Part shown: positions 16,936 through 25,493 of the stretch, piece after piece | Numbering within the stretch: position 1 is the first letter of the stretch | How the letters are laid out: each line of letters opens with the position of its first letter | Origin: Streptomyces fagopyri | Lineage (GTDB): Bacteria; Actinomycetota; Actinomycetes; Streptomycetales; Streptomycetaceae | Reading direction: 5' to 3' | Length of the DNA: 64,000 nucleotides | NCBI RefSeq assembly: GCF_009498275.1 | Contig: NZ_CP045643.1 | Location: 8,804,001 to 8,868,000 of the forward strand | Position numbers and translations under genes: made by a program | Notes under the pieces: model-generated | Database searches by the model: none | Told to the model about the DNA's origin: nothing | What the model saw: the letters and a program-made list of their open reading frames with translations, nothing else

Positions 16936-17114
16936 GGCGCAAGGTCTCCTCAGACGCAGGGTGTTGGCAGGTGGCGCAGGGATGTTGGCCGACGGGCGGC
17001 AGGTGTGGATGCTCGCCGGGGCCGTTGCCGGGCGGGTGGCACGTCAGACACGACCGGGGTCGCCCGGGAGCGGATCGCGGAGCTCGGTGTCCGCAGGCGG
17101 CACCCTTATATCGA

Positions 17115-17140
17115 CGTGTATCGATGTCTGTCGATACACG
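17115..17140. promoter_or_regulatory. ArsR1 operator candidate (perfect inverted repeat)
   Basis: CGTGTATCGA and TCGATACACG form a perfect 10-bp inverted repeat with a 6-bp centre. It lies between the divergent oxidoreductase gene and arsR1, 40 bp before the arsR1 ATG. Additional TATCGA half-sites flank it at 17107-17113 and 17154-17160. Confidence 0.7.
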
Positions 17141-17179
17141 GAGCTTGCCACTGGTATCGATGAGTGTCAACATAGACAC

Positions 17180-17545
17180 ATGTCGAAGTCTCAGGTGGTG
17201 GAGCTCCCGGTGCTGCCGGCCGAGTCGGTCGTCCCGTGCTGCCCGCCGATCACGTCGGCCAAGCTGTCCCAGGCGGACGCGGAGAAGATGGCCGTCATGT
17301 TCAAGGCGCTCTCGGACCCGGTACGGCTGCGCCTGTTCTCCAAGGTCGCCTCGCACGAGGGCGGCGAGGCGTGCGTGTGCGACATCCAGGACGTCGGCGT
17401 CTCCCAGCCGACCGTCTCCCACCACCTGAAGAAGCTGCGCGAGGCAGGGCTGCTGACGTCCGAGCGGCGCGGCACCTGGGTCTACTACCAGGTCGCCCCG
17501 TCCGTGGTGGCGGCCATGTCCGCCATGCTCGACCTGCGCTCCTGA
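17180..17545 (+). CDS. arsR: ArsR/SmtB-family arsenic-responsive repressor (121 aa)
   Basis: The product contains AEKMAVMFKALSDPVRLRLF, the sensor motif EACVCDI (Cys65, Cys67) in helix 3, and the winged helix VSQPTVSHHLKKLREAGLLT. An extra Cys pair (Cys20-Cys21) near the N-terminus may add a metal ligand. The CVC motif is the arsenite-binding signature of ArsR. ATG 17180 has no obvious ribosome-binding site, so translation may be leaderless. It faces the oxidoreductase/arsI genes across the palindrome at 17115-17140. Confidence 0.88.
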   Translation: MSKSQVVELPVLPAESVVPCCPPITSAKLSQADAEKMAVMFKALSDPVRLRLFSKVASHEGGEACVCDIQDVGVSQPTVSHHLKKLREAGLLTSERRGTWVYYQVAPSVVAAMSAMLDLRS

Positions 17546-17636
17546 CTGACGCTCGACGGGATACGCCGCCCGCTGGCGCTGACGGGCCTGCACACGAGAG
17601 TGCGCAGGCCACCGTGGGGCACAGAACGGAGCGGCA

Positions 17637-17892
17637 GAGCGCCTTCTCGCTGAACGCCCCCAAGGTGGACGAGTCGCGCCTGCGCCTTATGCCTGACGAC
17701 GGCAGCGATACCTTCCGCAGTATCCACCGGGGTGCCATGGCGTTTGCCGAGGGCTGTTACGCCGGTATCCGGAACCCCAACAGTCACGAGGACGGCCTGC
17801 CGGAACTGCCCGAGCACGAGGCACTCGAACAGCTCGCGGCGTTCAGCGTTCTCGCACGCTGGGTGGACAGGGCTTCGTTGCTGACAGTCTGA
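17637..17892 (+). pseudogene. C-terminal fragment of a TIGR02391/Ymh-like protein
   Basis: The frame reads DDGSDTFRSIHRGAMAFAEG then CYAGIRNPNSHEDGLPELPE and HEALEQLAAFSVLARWVDRA. The RNPNSH motif with downstream ALEQLAAFSVLAR matches the C-terminus of TIGR02391 proteins. The N-terminal part is missing; upstream the frame runs through arsR1 antisense phase. Probably inserted debris between ars genes. Confidence 0.5.
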
Positions 17893-17911
17893 TGCTCGGA
17901 CGTCCGGCCGC

Positions 17912-18973
17912 TCAGGACAGGAGTCCCACGATCTCGTGTGCGGTTTCGCGGGCCGGGCGGCCGACGCCGATGAGGGTGGCGGAGGCGGGGCCGGTCCAGT
18001 CGCCGTAGCCGAGCAGGTGCAGGCGTGGCTCGTCCGCGGCCCGCGTACCGAGGGTGGCGATGTGGCCGCGGCGGCCGCGGAGTTGGAGCGGGGCGAGGTG
18101 GGCGAGGGCGGGGCGGAAGCCGGTGCACCAGATGATCGTGTCGGCTTCGGCGCGGGTGCCGTCGGACCATTCGACACCGCCGGGGAGGAGGCGGGTGAAC
18201 ATCGGGGCTGCCTTGAGCAGCCCGTGGTCGCGTGCCGCGCGGACCGGTGGGACGGCGACGATGTCGCCGAGCGAGGCGACGCCCCTGGTGTCGGTGCGTC
18301 CCTCGTCGAGTGCGCGGCGGCGGGCGGTGGCCACGTCGAACAGCGTCCGGCCGTCGATGTCATCGGCCAGGAAGCGCGGCGGGCGCTGCGTGACCCAGGT
18401 CAGCTGGGTGTCGTGGGCGAGGTTGGCGGCGATCTGGGCACCGGAGTTGCCCCCGCCGACGACGATCACCCGGCGGCCGGCGAAGTCCTGCGGGCGCCGG
18501 TATCCGGCGGTGTGCAGCTGCTGTCCGCCGAAGTCGGCGAGCCCGGGCAGGAAGGGGAGGAAGGGCCGCCACCAGATCCCGGTCGCGCTGATCACGGCGC
18601 GGGCGCGCCAGTTCCCCGAGTCCGTCTCCACGCGCAGCAGACGGCCGTCCCGGTGTACGCCGCGCACCCGTACCGGCCGTTCGACGGGCAGGTGGTAGCG
18701 CTTCTCGTAGTCGGTCAGGTAGGCCACCACGTGCTGGGCGTCCGGGTATTCGTTGCCGGGCTGGGGTGGCATGAAGCGGCCGGGAAGGGAGGAGAAGGCC
18801 GCCGGGGAGAACAGGCGCAGGGAGTCCCAGGCGTGCTGCCAGGCTCCGCCCGGCGTGGGCTGGGCGTCGAGGATGACGAATTCCACGCCGAGGCGGCGCA
18901 GGTGGTAGCCGGCGGCGAGAGCGGACTGCCCGCCGCCGACGATCACCACCTGTGTCCGGCGGTCGACGGTCAC
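17912..18973 (-). CDS. arsO: ArsO-type flavin-dependent monooxygenase (353 aa)
   Basis: The product MTVDRRTQVVIVGGGQSALA has the FAD-binding GGGQSALAAGYHL, a FMO-type RRPQDF and NADPH-binding VIVVGGGNSGAQIAANLA, plus TGFRPALAHLAPL. The length and motifs match ArsO proteins of Streptomyces ars clusters. ATG 18973 is 37 bp from the end of the ACR3 gene in the same direction, so it belongs to the arsR2-acr3-arsO operon. Its exact reaction is unknown. Confidence 0.8.
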   Translation of the reverse strand: MTVDRRTQVVIVGGGQSALAAGYHLRRLGVEFVILDAQPTPGGAWQHAWDSLRLFSPAAFSSLPGRFMPPQPGNEYPDAQHVVAYLTDYEKRYHLPVERPVRVRGVHRDGRLLRVETDSGNWRARAVISATGIWWRPFLPFLPGLADFGGQQLHTAGYRRPQDFAGRRVIVVGGGNSGAQIAANLAHDTQLTWVTQRPPRFLADDIDGRTLFDVATARRRALDEGRTDTRGVASLGDIVAVPPVRAARDHGLLKAAPMFTRLLPGGVEWSDGTRAEADTIIWCTGFRPALAHLAPLQLRGRRGHIATLGTRAADEPRLHLLGYGDWTGPASATLIGVGRPARETAHEIVGLLS

Positions 18974-19010
18974 CCGGCCAGGCCGAGGTCGGTGCGCTCA
19001 AGGTCCTGCA

Positions 19011-20120
19011 TCAGCTCGCCTGCGGCGTGGGGGTCAGCTGGTGTGCGGCGCTGAACTTCCGCCGCCAGGCCAGGGAGACGTAGACGAGTGCGACCAGGAC
19101 CGGGACCTCGATGAGGGGGCCGACGACGCCGGAGAGGGCCTGCCCGCTGGTGACGCCGAAGGTGGCGATGGCGACCGCGATGGCCAGCTCGAAGTTGTTG
19201 CCCGCCGCGGTGAAGGCGAGGGTGGCGGTGCGGTCGTAGGCGAGGCCGATGACCTTGCCGAGCGCGAAGGTGCCGAACCACATGATCGCGAAGTACACGA
19301 GCAGCGGCAGGGCGATGCGGGCCACGTCCAGCGGCTGCGAGGTGATGGTCTTGCCCTGCAGGGCGAAGAGGATGACGATCGTGAAGAGCAGGCCGTACAG
19401 GGCGAACGGGCCGATCTTCGGCAGGAAGCCGGTCTCGTAGGTCTCGCGGCCGAGCTTCTTCTCGCCGATGCGGCGGGTGAGGAAGCCGGCCAGCAGCGGG
19501 ACGCCGAGGAAGATGACGACGTTAAGCGCGATCTTCCACATGGAGATGTCCAGGTGCTGGCCGTCGCCCAGGCCGAGCCAATTGGGCAGCAGGTCGAGGT
19601 AGAACCAGCCGAGCAGGCCGAACGCGAGGACCTGGAAGACCGAGTTCAGGGCGACGAGGACGGCGGCGGCCTCGCGGTCACCGCAGGCCAGGTCGTTCCA
19701 GATGATGACCATGGCGATGCAGCGGGCCAGGCCGACGATGATCAGACCGGTGCGGTACTCGGGCAGGTCCGGCAGGAAGATCCAGGCCAGCGCGAACATG
19801 ACGGCCGGTCCGATGAGCCAGTTGCTGACCAGCGAGGAAACCATGAGCTTGCGGTCGCCGGTGACGTCGTCGAGCTTGTCGTAGCGGACCTTGGCCAGGA
19901 CCGGATACATCATGACCAGCAGGCCGACGGCGATCGGCAGGGAGATGCCGCCGGTCTCCACCTTCGCCAGAGCGTCGTTGAGGCCTGGGATGAGCCGGCC
20001 GAGGCCGAGGCCGACGGCCATCGCGGCGAGGATCCACACGGCGAGGAACCGGTCGAGCGTCGACAGCTTCGCGACGACCGACGAGTCCTCGGTGGTCGCG
20101 GGTGCTTCGGTGGGGGTCAC
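19011..20120 (-). CDS. arsB: ACR3-family arsenite efflux transporter (369 aa)
   Basis: About ten transmembrane helices are visible. ACR3 hallmarks include LPIAVGLLVMMYPVLAKVRY, GLARCIAMVIIWNDLACGD with the essential Cys134, and FTAAGNNFELAIAVAIATFG. It exports arsenite across the cytoplasmic membrane using the proton motive force. GTG 20120 overlaps the stop codon of arsR2 by GTGA, indicating translational coupling. An arsO gene follows. Confidence 0.93.
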   Translation of the reverse strand: MTPTEAPATTEDSSVVAKLSTLDRFLAVWILAAMAVGLGLGRLIPGLNDALAKVETGGISLPIAVGLLVMMYPVLAKVRYDKLDDVTGDRKLMVSSLVSNWLIGPAVMFALAWIFLPDLPEYRTGLIIVGLARCIAMVIIWNDLACGDREAAAVLVALNSVFQVLAFGLLGWFYLDLLPNWLGLGDGQHLDISMWKIALNVVIFLGVPLLAGFLTRRIGEKKLGRETYETGFLPKIGPFALYGLLFTIVILFALQGKTITSQPLDVARIALPLLVYFAIMWFGTFALGKVIGLAYDRTATLAFTAAGNNFELAIAVAIATFGVTSGQALSGVVGPLIEVPVLVALVYVSLAWRRKFSAAHQLTPTPQAS

Positions 20121-20425
20121 GGGCAGGCCCTCTTGTTGTCGGCGGCGTTGCGGGCGGACTCGGCCAGGTCGGCGAACTGTCCGGCGAGGTTGGCGATGAC
20201 GTCGGCGCGCAGCTTGTAGTAGGTGAAGCGGCCGCACGGCTCGGTCTCCACCACTCCGGCCTCGCGCAGCACTCTCATGTGGTTGGAGAGGTTGGTCTGC
20301 TTCGCCCCTGTCTCCTCGATGAGGTGCGTGGTGCAGAGCGTCTCCTTGGCCAGGAGGGAGACGATCTGGAGGCGGAGCGGGTCGGCCAGAACCCGCATCA
20401 GATCAGCGTCGACTGACATCAGCAT
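20117..20425 (-). CDS. arsR: ArsR-family repressor, second copy (102 aa)
   Basis: The winged helix is clear: DLMRVLADPLRLQIVSLLAK, CTTHLIEETGAKQTNLSNHM and RVLREAGVVETEPCGRFTYY. It lacks the CVC motif of arsR1; candidate ligands are Cys31, the Cys in EPCGR and one near the C-terminus. Two ATGs (20425 and 20419) are possible. Its stop overlaps the start of the ACR3 gene. It probably represses this operon through the site at 20418-20433. Confidence 0.88.
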   Translation of the reverse strand: MLMSVDADLMRVLADPLRLQIVSLLAKETLCTTHLIEETGAKQTNLSNHMRVLREAGVVETEPCGRFTYYKLRADVIANLAGQFADLAESARNAADNKRACP

Positions 20426-20433
20426 GCACTGAT
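20418..20433. promoter_or_regulatory. ArsR2 operator candidate
   Basis: ATCAG-CATGCA-CTGAT is a perfect 5-bp dyad overlapping the arsR2 start codon, similar in layout to ArsR/SmtB sites (ATCA-N-TGAT). Confidence 0.45.
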
Positions 20434-20644
20434 ATTGTCACATCGCTCGGGACTGATGCCAGCGCTGAGTGATCTTCGAGGCCTGCATGTTCCGTGACTG
20501 CGTCCTCACCGCCGTACTGCCTGACGACCGGCTGGCCTCAGGCGTCGCCCGCCTCGCCCTGTCGAACCACTCAACTGTCGCCGGGCGCCCGGACTTCACC
20601 CCTGCACCACGCGCACCGCTCCATCACGGACGAAGGAAGAACTG

Positions 20645-21064
20645 ATGCCCTCGAGCCCGCTCGCCTCCGTGCTGTTCGTCTGCGTCCACAATGCCGGGCG
20701 CTCGCAGATGGCCTCCGGATTCCTCAACCACCTCGCGGGCGACCGGGTCGAGGTCCGCTCCGCCGGTTCCATCCCGGGAGACCAGGTCAATCCGTCCGCC
20801 GTCGAGGCGATGAAGGAGGTCGGCATCGACATCTCCGGCCAGAAGCCGAAGATCCTCACCACCGAGGCCGTTCAGGCGTCCGACTACGTCATCACCATGG
20901 GCTGCGGCGACGCCTGCCCCATTTTTCCCGGCAAGAAGTACCTCGACTGGGACCTGGAGGACCCGGCCGGCAAGGGCGTCGAGGCCGTCCGCCCGATCCG
21001 CGACGAGATCAAGACCCGCATCGAGGCTCTGATCGCCGAGATCGAAGCCCGGCAGGAGGCGTGA
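20645..21064 (+). CDS. arsC: arsenate reductase, LMW-phosphatase type (139 aa)
   Basis: The product has the P-loop CVHNAGRSQ (Cys13-x5-Arg19), followed by VRSAGSIPGDQVNPSAVEAM, TMGCGDACPIFPGKK with Cys87 and Cys91, and DWDLEDPAGK with the general acid Asp. It reduces arsenate to arsenite using thioredoxin or mycothiol; the Cys residues do not settle which. GGAAGAA precedes ATG 20645. It is divergent from arsR2-acr3-arsO. The stub of a thioredoxin reductase follows 4 bp after its stop. Confidence 0.92.
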   Translation: MPSSPLASVLFVCVHNAGRSQMASGFLNHLAGDRVEVRSAGSIPGDQVNPSAVEAMKEVGIDISGQKPKILTTEAVQASDYVITMGCGDACPIFPGKKYLDWDLEDPAGKGVEAVRPIRDEIKTRIEALIAEIEARQEA

Positions 21065-21068
21065 CTCC

Positions 21069-21175
21069 GTGACCGGCAGCGGCGCACGCGAGGTCATCGG
21101 CATCGGCTCCGGCCCCGCCTGATTCCCCGTCGCCCGCTACACCACCCGCGCCGGCCTGAAGCCACATACAGCGGG
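21069..21175 (+). pseudogene. thioredoxin reductase (arsT-type) remnant
   Basis: GTG 21069 lies 4 bp after arsC. It reads REVIGIGSGPA then an in-frame TGA and FPVARYTTRAGLKPH. This matches the start of thioredoxin reductases (REVIVIGSGPAGYTAAxYTARAGLKP). After about 35 codons the similarity ends. ArsC-thioredoxin reductase pairs occur in Streptomyces ars clusters, so this is the decayed partner. Confidence 0.7.
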
Positions 21176-21276
21176 CCTGAACGTTGCCGCGCTCGTCGAT
21201 GAGCAGCCCCCACGCGTGCTGAGGTCCCGGAGGGCATTGGTGGGGACACGCTCTCCCCGGCCGACAGGAGGAGCAC

Positions 21277-21301
21277 GGTGACTGCGCCGGGCGCAGTCAC
21301 C
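21277..21301. terminator. perfect hairpin
   Basis: GGTGACTGCGC and GCGCAGTCACC pair perfectly over 11 bp with a 3-nt loop. It may end transcription of the arsC unit. Confidence 0.5.
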
Positions 21302-21310
21302 TGACTGATG

Positions 21311-21357
21311 CCACGATGCTGGCGGGAGCCCTGCCACGCACTGCACAGTCACCAGGG
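21311..21357. repeat. dispersed repeat (copy 1 of 2)
   Basis: The last 28 bp, starting CCTGCCACGCACTGCACAG, are identical to 47981-48008. Similarity extends about 18 bp further upstream (CACGATGC..GGG). Confidence 0.6.
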
Positions 21358-21481
21358 GCGCCCTTCACGACGTGCGCGGCCTCCACTCCCTCGTGCGGTC
21401 CCGCTCTCCACGCCGCGCCCATCGCGCACCATCGGGGCCTTCAGGCTCGCCGCCCGTGACGAGCCTGCTCACAGACCGGGG

Positions 21482-21706
21482 ATGCGGTGCGTGACCGGCA
21501 GGCATATCGAGGAGCTGGAACGCTTGCCTGCGGTGGCCCTGACCGGGCCGCCTGCCTGTGCTGTGTGCGGGGGCGCGTGTCGTGTGCTCTGTTCGGAGGA
21601 GGCCGGGTTGCTCTACTTTCCGGTACGCGAGGGGCTGAGCGCAGTGGCCAGTGGCGTCGGAGGAGTGGTGGCGGTGTGCGGAGCGTTCTGCGGGCCGGCA
21701 AGTTGA
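21482..21706 (+). CDS. possible Cys-containing small protein (74 aa)
   Basis: ATG 21482 reads MRCVTGRHIEELERLPAVAL then CAVCGGACRVLCSEEAGLLY and FPVREGL. The CxxCxxxC cluster suggests a zinc site. It overlaps the start of the cold-shock-like gene by 31 bp in another frame. Real or not, it is coupled in position with the next gene. Confidence 0.35.
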   Translation: MRCVTGRHIEELERLPAVALTGPPACAVCGGACRVLCSEEAGLLYFPVREGLSAVASGVGGVVAVCGAFCGPAS

Positions 21707-21885
21707 TTTCGTTCGACCCCGCGCAGGGGCTGGGGTTCATCGCCCCCTGCGGCGGCGAGGAACACGTTCCATTCCAGACGGAGGCGGTGAGGTTCGTGGA
21801 CGTGGTCGCGGAGGGGCAGCTGGTCATCTACGCGATCGAGCGTGCGGATGCAGCGGTACGGGCCGTGGAGGTACGCCCCGCGTAG
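21676..21885 (+). CDS. cold-shock-domain-like protein (69 aa)
   Basis: GTG 21676 opens MRSVLRAGKLISFDPAQGLG then FIAPCGGEEHVPFQTEAVRF and GQLVIYAIERADAAVRAVEV. This follows the OB-fold of CspA-type proteins: GKLISFD, RNP1-like QGLGFI and RNP2-like HVPF. It would bind single-stranded nucleic acid. GGAGGAG is 10 nt upstream. IS701 copy B is inserted at its TAG stop, and the target duplication GTAG preserves the stop codon. Confidence 0.7.
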   Translation: MRSVLRAGKLISFDPAQGLGFIAPCGGEEHVPFQTEAVRFVDVVAEGQLVIYAIERADAAVRAVEVRPA

Positions 21886-23311
21886 TAGGACTCCGTTAGG
21901 TCTTTCTTGATCTTGTTGTCGTGCGGGCTCTGGTGGGGAGGGGTTGCCGGCAGCTGCTGCAGATCCCGGTCCAGCACCTCAGGGTGTCTTGGAGAGCGTC
22001 GAGGATCTGGTAGAGGGTGATGCTGGGTGCGGTGCTTTTGGGGCCAGGCGCTGTTCGGTGAGGAAGGCTTGGGCGGCGGTCACGAGGGTGACGTGGTGGT
22101 GCCAGCCGGGCCAGGAACGGCCTTCGAAGTGGTCCAGGCCCAGGCCGTGCTTGAGCTCGCGGTAGTCGTGCTCGATGCGCCAGCGGACCTTGGCCAGGCG
22201 GACCAGATCGGCGATCGGGGTGTCGGGCGGGAGGTTGGAAAGCCAGTATTCGCTTGGCGCGTCGGCTCCGGCGGGCCATTCGGCCAGGAGCCAGCAGTCG
22301 GGCAGGACCCCGTCCCACCAGCCCTGTCCGGCTGAGGCCGCTGCTTTGATCGGTCGTTCGACGGCTTTTCCGGCCGGACGCACGCGCACCGCCGCGAAGC
22401 GGGAACGTAACTCCCCTTTCGAACCCTGGCGCCACGTGAGCGGGGTGAATGCCTCTCGCCCCAGAGCCGTGGCAAGAGCCGCCACTGACGGCGCCTTCTG
22501 GCGGTAACGCGGCTGGGGCCAGCAGCCGATATCTCCTTTGCGGTCCGGAGCCATGGGCTGTGCGTCGAACGGGTGGGCGCTCACGTCCGAGCGGACGGAC
22601 AGGACATAGGTGAGTCCTCGCTCCGAGAGGGCGGCCCGCAGGTGTGCGTTGGTGCCGTAGGCGGCGTCGGACACCACCGCCGGCGGTGTCATGCCCCAGT
22701 CCGCGAGAGCGTCGAGCATGTCCAGTGCCAGACGCCATTTCTCCCGGTGTATGACCTCGGGCGGAACCTGGGTCCTGGTGCGGCGGTGGCCGTCCGCAGC
22801 CCAGTCCTCGGGCAGGAACAGCCTCCACTGCAGGGGGCATGAGGCAGTGTCACTGGCGGCGTGGACACTGACGGCGACCTGGCAGTTCGCCCGTTTGCCC
22901 AGGGCTCCGCAGTACTGCGGAGCCACACCGACCGACATCCGGCCGTCTTTCGGCATCGACACATCGTCGATCACCCACGCCACCGGGTCGACCAGCGGCA
23001 GCAGACGTTCGTTGATCCGCCGCTGCACGGGCACCGGATCCCAGGTCGACTGGTTCACGAACTGCTGCAGGTTCTGCTCGTTGCCGTCCGGCAGTCGCGC
23101 CGCCATCGCCTGGATCGACTTGCGACGGCCGTCCAGCATCAGTCCCCGCAGATAACAGTCACCCTTGGCCCGCTGGTCCTTCCGCGGCACCGAAGCGAAC
23201 ACATCGGCCACGAACAACGCCAACGTCGCCCGAACACGCCTCACTTCATGTAAATCCACCACCCCAACATGCTCTTGATCAGCGCAAACCGAAAGACCTA
23301 ACGGAGTCCTA
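21886..23311 (-). mobile_element. IS701-family insertion sequence, copy B (1426 bp)
   Basis: The same 21-bp perfect inverted repeats as copy A bound the element, flanked by an exact 4-bp direct repeat GTAG (21882-21885 and 23312-23315). Orientation is opposite to copy A. All ORF boundaries mirror copy A, and no difference was noticed, so transposition is recent. Confidence 0.93.
21979..23262 (-). CDS. IS701-family transposase, copy B
   Basis: This is the mirror image of the transposase at 6052-7335: GTG start at 23262, TTA at codon 4, and the CCCAAAA heptamer at 22036-22042. The -1 frame extends to 21896. The 0-frame product is 427 aa and the frameshift product 455 aa. Because this copy has an exact target duplication, the enzyme encoded by one of the copies was active recently despite the split C-terminus. 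Confidence 0.88.
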   Translation of the reverse strand: MVDLHEVRRVRATLALFVADVFASVPRKDQRAKGDCYLRGLMLDGRRKSIQAMAARLPDGNEQNLQQFVNQSTWDPVPVQRRINERLLPLVDPVAWVIDDVSMPKDGRMSVGVAPQYCGALGKRANCQVAVSVHAASDTASCPLQWRLFLPEDWAADGHRRTRTQVPPEVIHREKWRLALDMLDALADWGMTPPAVVSDAAYGTNAHLRAALSERGLTYVLSVRSDVSAHPFDAQPMAPDRKGDIGCWPQPRYRQKAPSVAALATALGREAFTPLTWRQGSKGELRSRFAAVRVRPAGKAVERPIKAAASAGQGWWDGVLPDCWLLAEWPAGADAPSEYWLSNLPPDTPIADLVRLAKVRWRIEHDYRELKHGLGLDHFEGRSWPGWHHHVTLVTAAQAFLTEQRLAPKAPHPASPSTRSSTLSKTP

Positions 23312-23364
23312 GTAGTGCTCTGACCGCAAAGGTTCACCTGGTTTGCTGCACTCCTGGCGGGAGG

Positions 23365-23730
23365 CTACTTCTTGCGCTGGCTCTCGATCTCGGCGGACAG
23401 CACGACCATGTTGTGCAGATGCGTGTAGTACTTGGCCGCGTACTCGTCGTCGATCGCCGGAAGGACCTTCCCGAACGCCGACGTCAGCCGCTGTGTCAGG
23501 CGTGCGGAGGCCTGGTCGCTGAGCAGGTCTTCGTAGACGCTGGCGGCGTAGGCATAGGCGTCCGAGTCGAGCATCACCATGTCCCGGCCCTCGACGTCCA
23601 GACCGCGGAAGCCGGGTGGGAACGGCCTGGCCATGTGCTGTGCCATCATCTGCGCAAGCGCGTCAAGCTTCTCATCAAGGATGGGGAGATCCTGCCAGGG
23701 AACCCAGGCCCGGGAGCCTGCCCTGCTCAT
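23365..23730 (-). CDS. hypothetical protein (121 aa)
   Basis: ATG 23730 follows AGGAAG. The product is mostly helical: MSRAGSRAWVPWQDLPILDE, LDALAQMMAQHMARPFPPGF, RGLDVEGRDMVMLDSDAYAY and KYYTHLHNMVVLSAEIESQR. It has no signal peptide or metal motif. No family recognised. Confidence 0.6.
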   Translation of the reverse strand: MSRAGSRAWVPWQDLPILDEKLDALAQMMAQHMARPFPPGFRGLDVEGRDMVMLDSDAYAYAASVYEDLLSDQASARLTQRLTSAFGKVLPAIDDEYAAKYYTHLHNMVVLSAEIESQRKK

Positions 23731-24007
23731 GAGCTTCCTGTCCGGGCGCCCTGGTCCCCGGGGTCCGGCGGGACCGGACTTCGGGGACCAGGGCGGCAGG
23801 CCGCGTACCGCCGTACACGGCCTGCCGCGCTGTGCAGCGGCAGCACCATATCCGCAGCAACGGCCCGGTACGAAACGGGCGTTGTGCCAGGTGCGCGGGA
23901 CGTGGAACCGGGCCTTGTGTGGCCTCGGCGACGTCGACGCTGCTTACGCCGTCAGGTCCGCCCGCAGGGGCGGCGGCCTGACTCGGTCGTTGCCGCCGGC
24001 TGTGGGG

Positions 24008-24682
24008 TTACACGGTTGTGGGCTGCTCCGTGGTCGTCTCGTCGGCGTGTTCGCCGGTGACGAGGTAGATGACGCGTCGGGCGACGGACACGGCGTGGTC
24101 GGCGAATCGTTCGTAGTAGCGTCCGACCAGGGTGACGTCGACGGCTGTCTCGACTCCGTGGTGCCACTGTTTGTCCATCAGGTGCTGGAAGACCACGCGG
24201 TGCAGTTCGTCCATGCGGTCGTCGTCCTTCTCCAACTGGAGGGCTGCTTCGACGTCCTGGGTGATGATGACTTCGGCGGCCTGTGCCATCAGGCGCTGGG
24301 CGAGTTGACCCATCTCCAGGATGGTGCGGCGCAGGTCCCGGGGCACGGCCTTGGCGGGGAAGCGCATCCGGGCCAGCTTCGCCACGTGCTCGGCGAGGTC
24401 GCCGCTGCGTTCCAGGTCCGCACTCATGCGCAGTGACGTGACCACGGTCCGCAGGTCTGTGGCGACGGGCTGCTGCCTGGCGAGGATCGCGATCGCGCGG
24501 TTCTCCAGATCGCGCTGGAGGTCGTCGATCTTGTTGTCGGCGGAGATCACGTTCTCGGCGAGCTTCAGGTCGGCGTCCAGAAGTGCGGTGGTCGCCAGAC
24601 CGATGGCCGATCCGACCAGGTTCGCCATCTCCACCAGGGTGTCGCCGATCGAGCCCAGTTCCTCGTGATAAGCCTCGCGCAT
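24008..24682 (-). CDS. phoU: phosphate signalling complex protein PhoU (224 aa)
   Basis: The product MREAYHEELGSIGDTLVEMA has two PhoU helical-bundle repeats. Metal-binding ExxxD motifs are visible (LENRAIAILARQQPVATDLR, SADLERSGDLAEHVAKLARM and VGRYYERFADHAVSVARRV). PhoU restrains phosphate uptake through the Pst system and PhoR. GGAGAGG precedes ATG 24682. No pst or phoRP genes lie in the window, so this may be a second, stand-alone copy. Confidence 0.93.
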   Translation of the reverse strand: MREAYHEELGSIGDTLVEMANLVGSAIGLATTALLDADLKLAENVISADNKIDDLQRDLENRAIAILARQQPVATDLRTVVTSLRMSADLERSGDLAEHVAKLARMRFPAKAVPRDLRRTILEMGQLAQRLMAQAAEVIITQDVEAALQLEKDDDRMDELHRVVFQHLMDKQWHHGVETAVDVTLVGRYYERFADHAVSVARRVIYLVTGEHADETTTEQPTTV

Positions 24683-24966
24683 TGCCTCTCCACCGCCCCT
24701 TGTCGTGTCACTTGTCAGCCTCGACCGGCAGCCAGGTTCGCACACACGCTCCGCACCCGGTCCGTCGGCCGTCGCGTGTAGCCGTGCAGACCGCTTCAGA
24801 CGTCCGAAAGCTTGTGTCGGTGAAGTCCGCGGCGGTGAGATTCCTGGCGGATCAACAGGACCGACACCGGCCCGCACCACAGATGAGCCCGGCTGGCGCG
24901 TGGCCGGCCGGGCTTGATGTGTGCACTCTGCCGGCCAGGCACGCAACCCCGATGTGAAACGCGCCG

Positions 24967-25398
24967 CTATGCGTCCTGAAAGCGCAGTACGAATCGTCGT
25001 TGCCAGGGGGTCTCCACAGCACGCGGGTGGTAGTGCTGACGGACGAACGCGACGGCTTGGTCTGGCGGAACTCCATCAAGGACGGCCATGCATGCCAAGG
25101 CTGTTCCTGTCCGCCCTCGCCCGCCCCAGCACGCGACCTCAACGCGTTCGTTCCCCGCCCGGGTCAACGCTTCCCGCAACACATCCCGAGCTTGCTGGCG
25201 GTCTTTGGGCAGGCGAAAGTCAGGCCACCGCAACCATCGAGCCTCCCACTCGGTCGAGGGAGGCTGCTTACCGAGCAGGTAGACCGCGAAGGACGGCGTC
25301 GGCCCGGAGGGCAACGGGTAACGCAAACCCCGGCCACGTACGAGCGCGCCTGAAGGAAACCGCAGGATCCCGTCTGCCGAGTTCCAGTCTTCACCCAT
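24967..25398 (-). CDS. protein-tyrosine phosphatase family protein (143 aa)
   Basis: The P-loop VACWGGRGRTGTALACMAVL has Cys90-x5-Arg96, with WPDF (Asp60) as general acid and a helix PPDQAVAFVRQHYHPRAVET. This is the dual-specificity/atypical tyrosine phosphatase fold at minimal length. Substrate unknown. ATG 25398 is the only good start. It is isolated, with a long hairpin upstream at 25494-25551. Confidence 0.8.
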   Translation of the reverse strand: MGEDWNSADGILRFPSGALVRGRGLRYPLPSGPTPSFAVYLLGKQPPSTEWEARWLRWPDFRLPKDRQQARDVLREALTRAGNERVEVACWGGRGRTGTALACMAVLDGVPPDQAVAFVRQHYHPRAVETPWQRRFVLRFQDA

Positions 25399-25493
25399 GC
25401 GAGCACCCTACAGAGGGTCCTTGCCCGGCAAGTGCGTGCTCGCAGCGTTTGCCCACGCAACGCGGCTGCTGCTAATACGCCGGACCACCAGCC

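Larger units (their letters stand above)
21171..21481. other. intergenic region with hairpin and 45-bp repeat
   Basis: No gene supported. It holds the hairpin at 21277-21301 and the repeat at 21311-21357 (second copy 47962-48008). Confidence 0.45.

Noticed and set aside
19041..20219. 392-aa plus-strand Glu/Gly/Asp-rich frame
   Set aside because: Antisense of the ACR3 gene, which has full family motifs and membrane helices.
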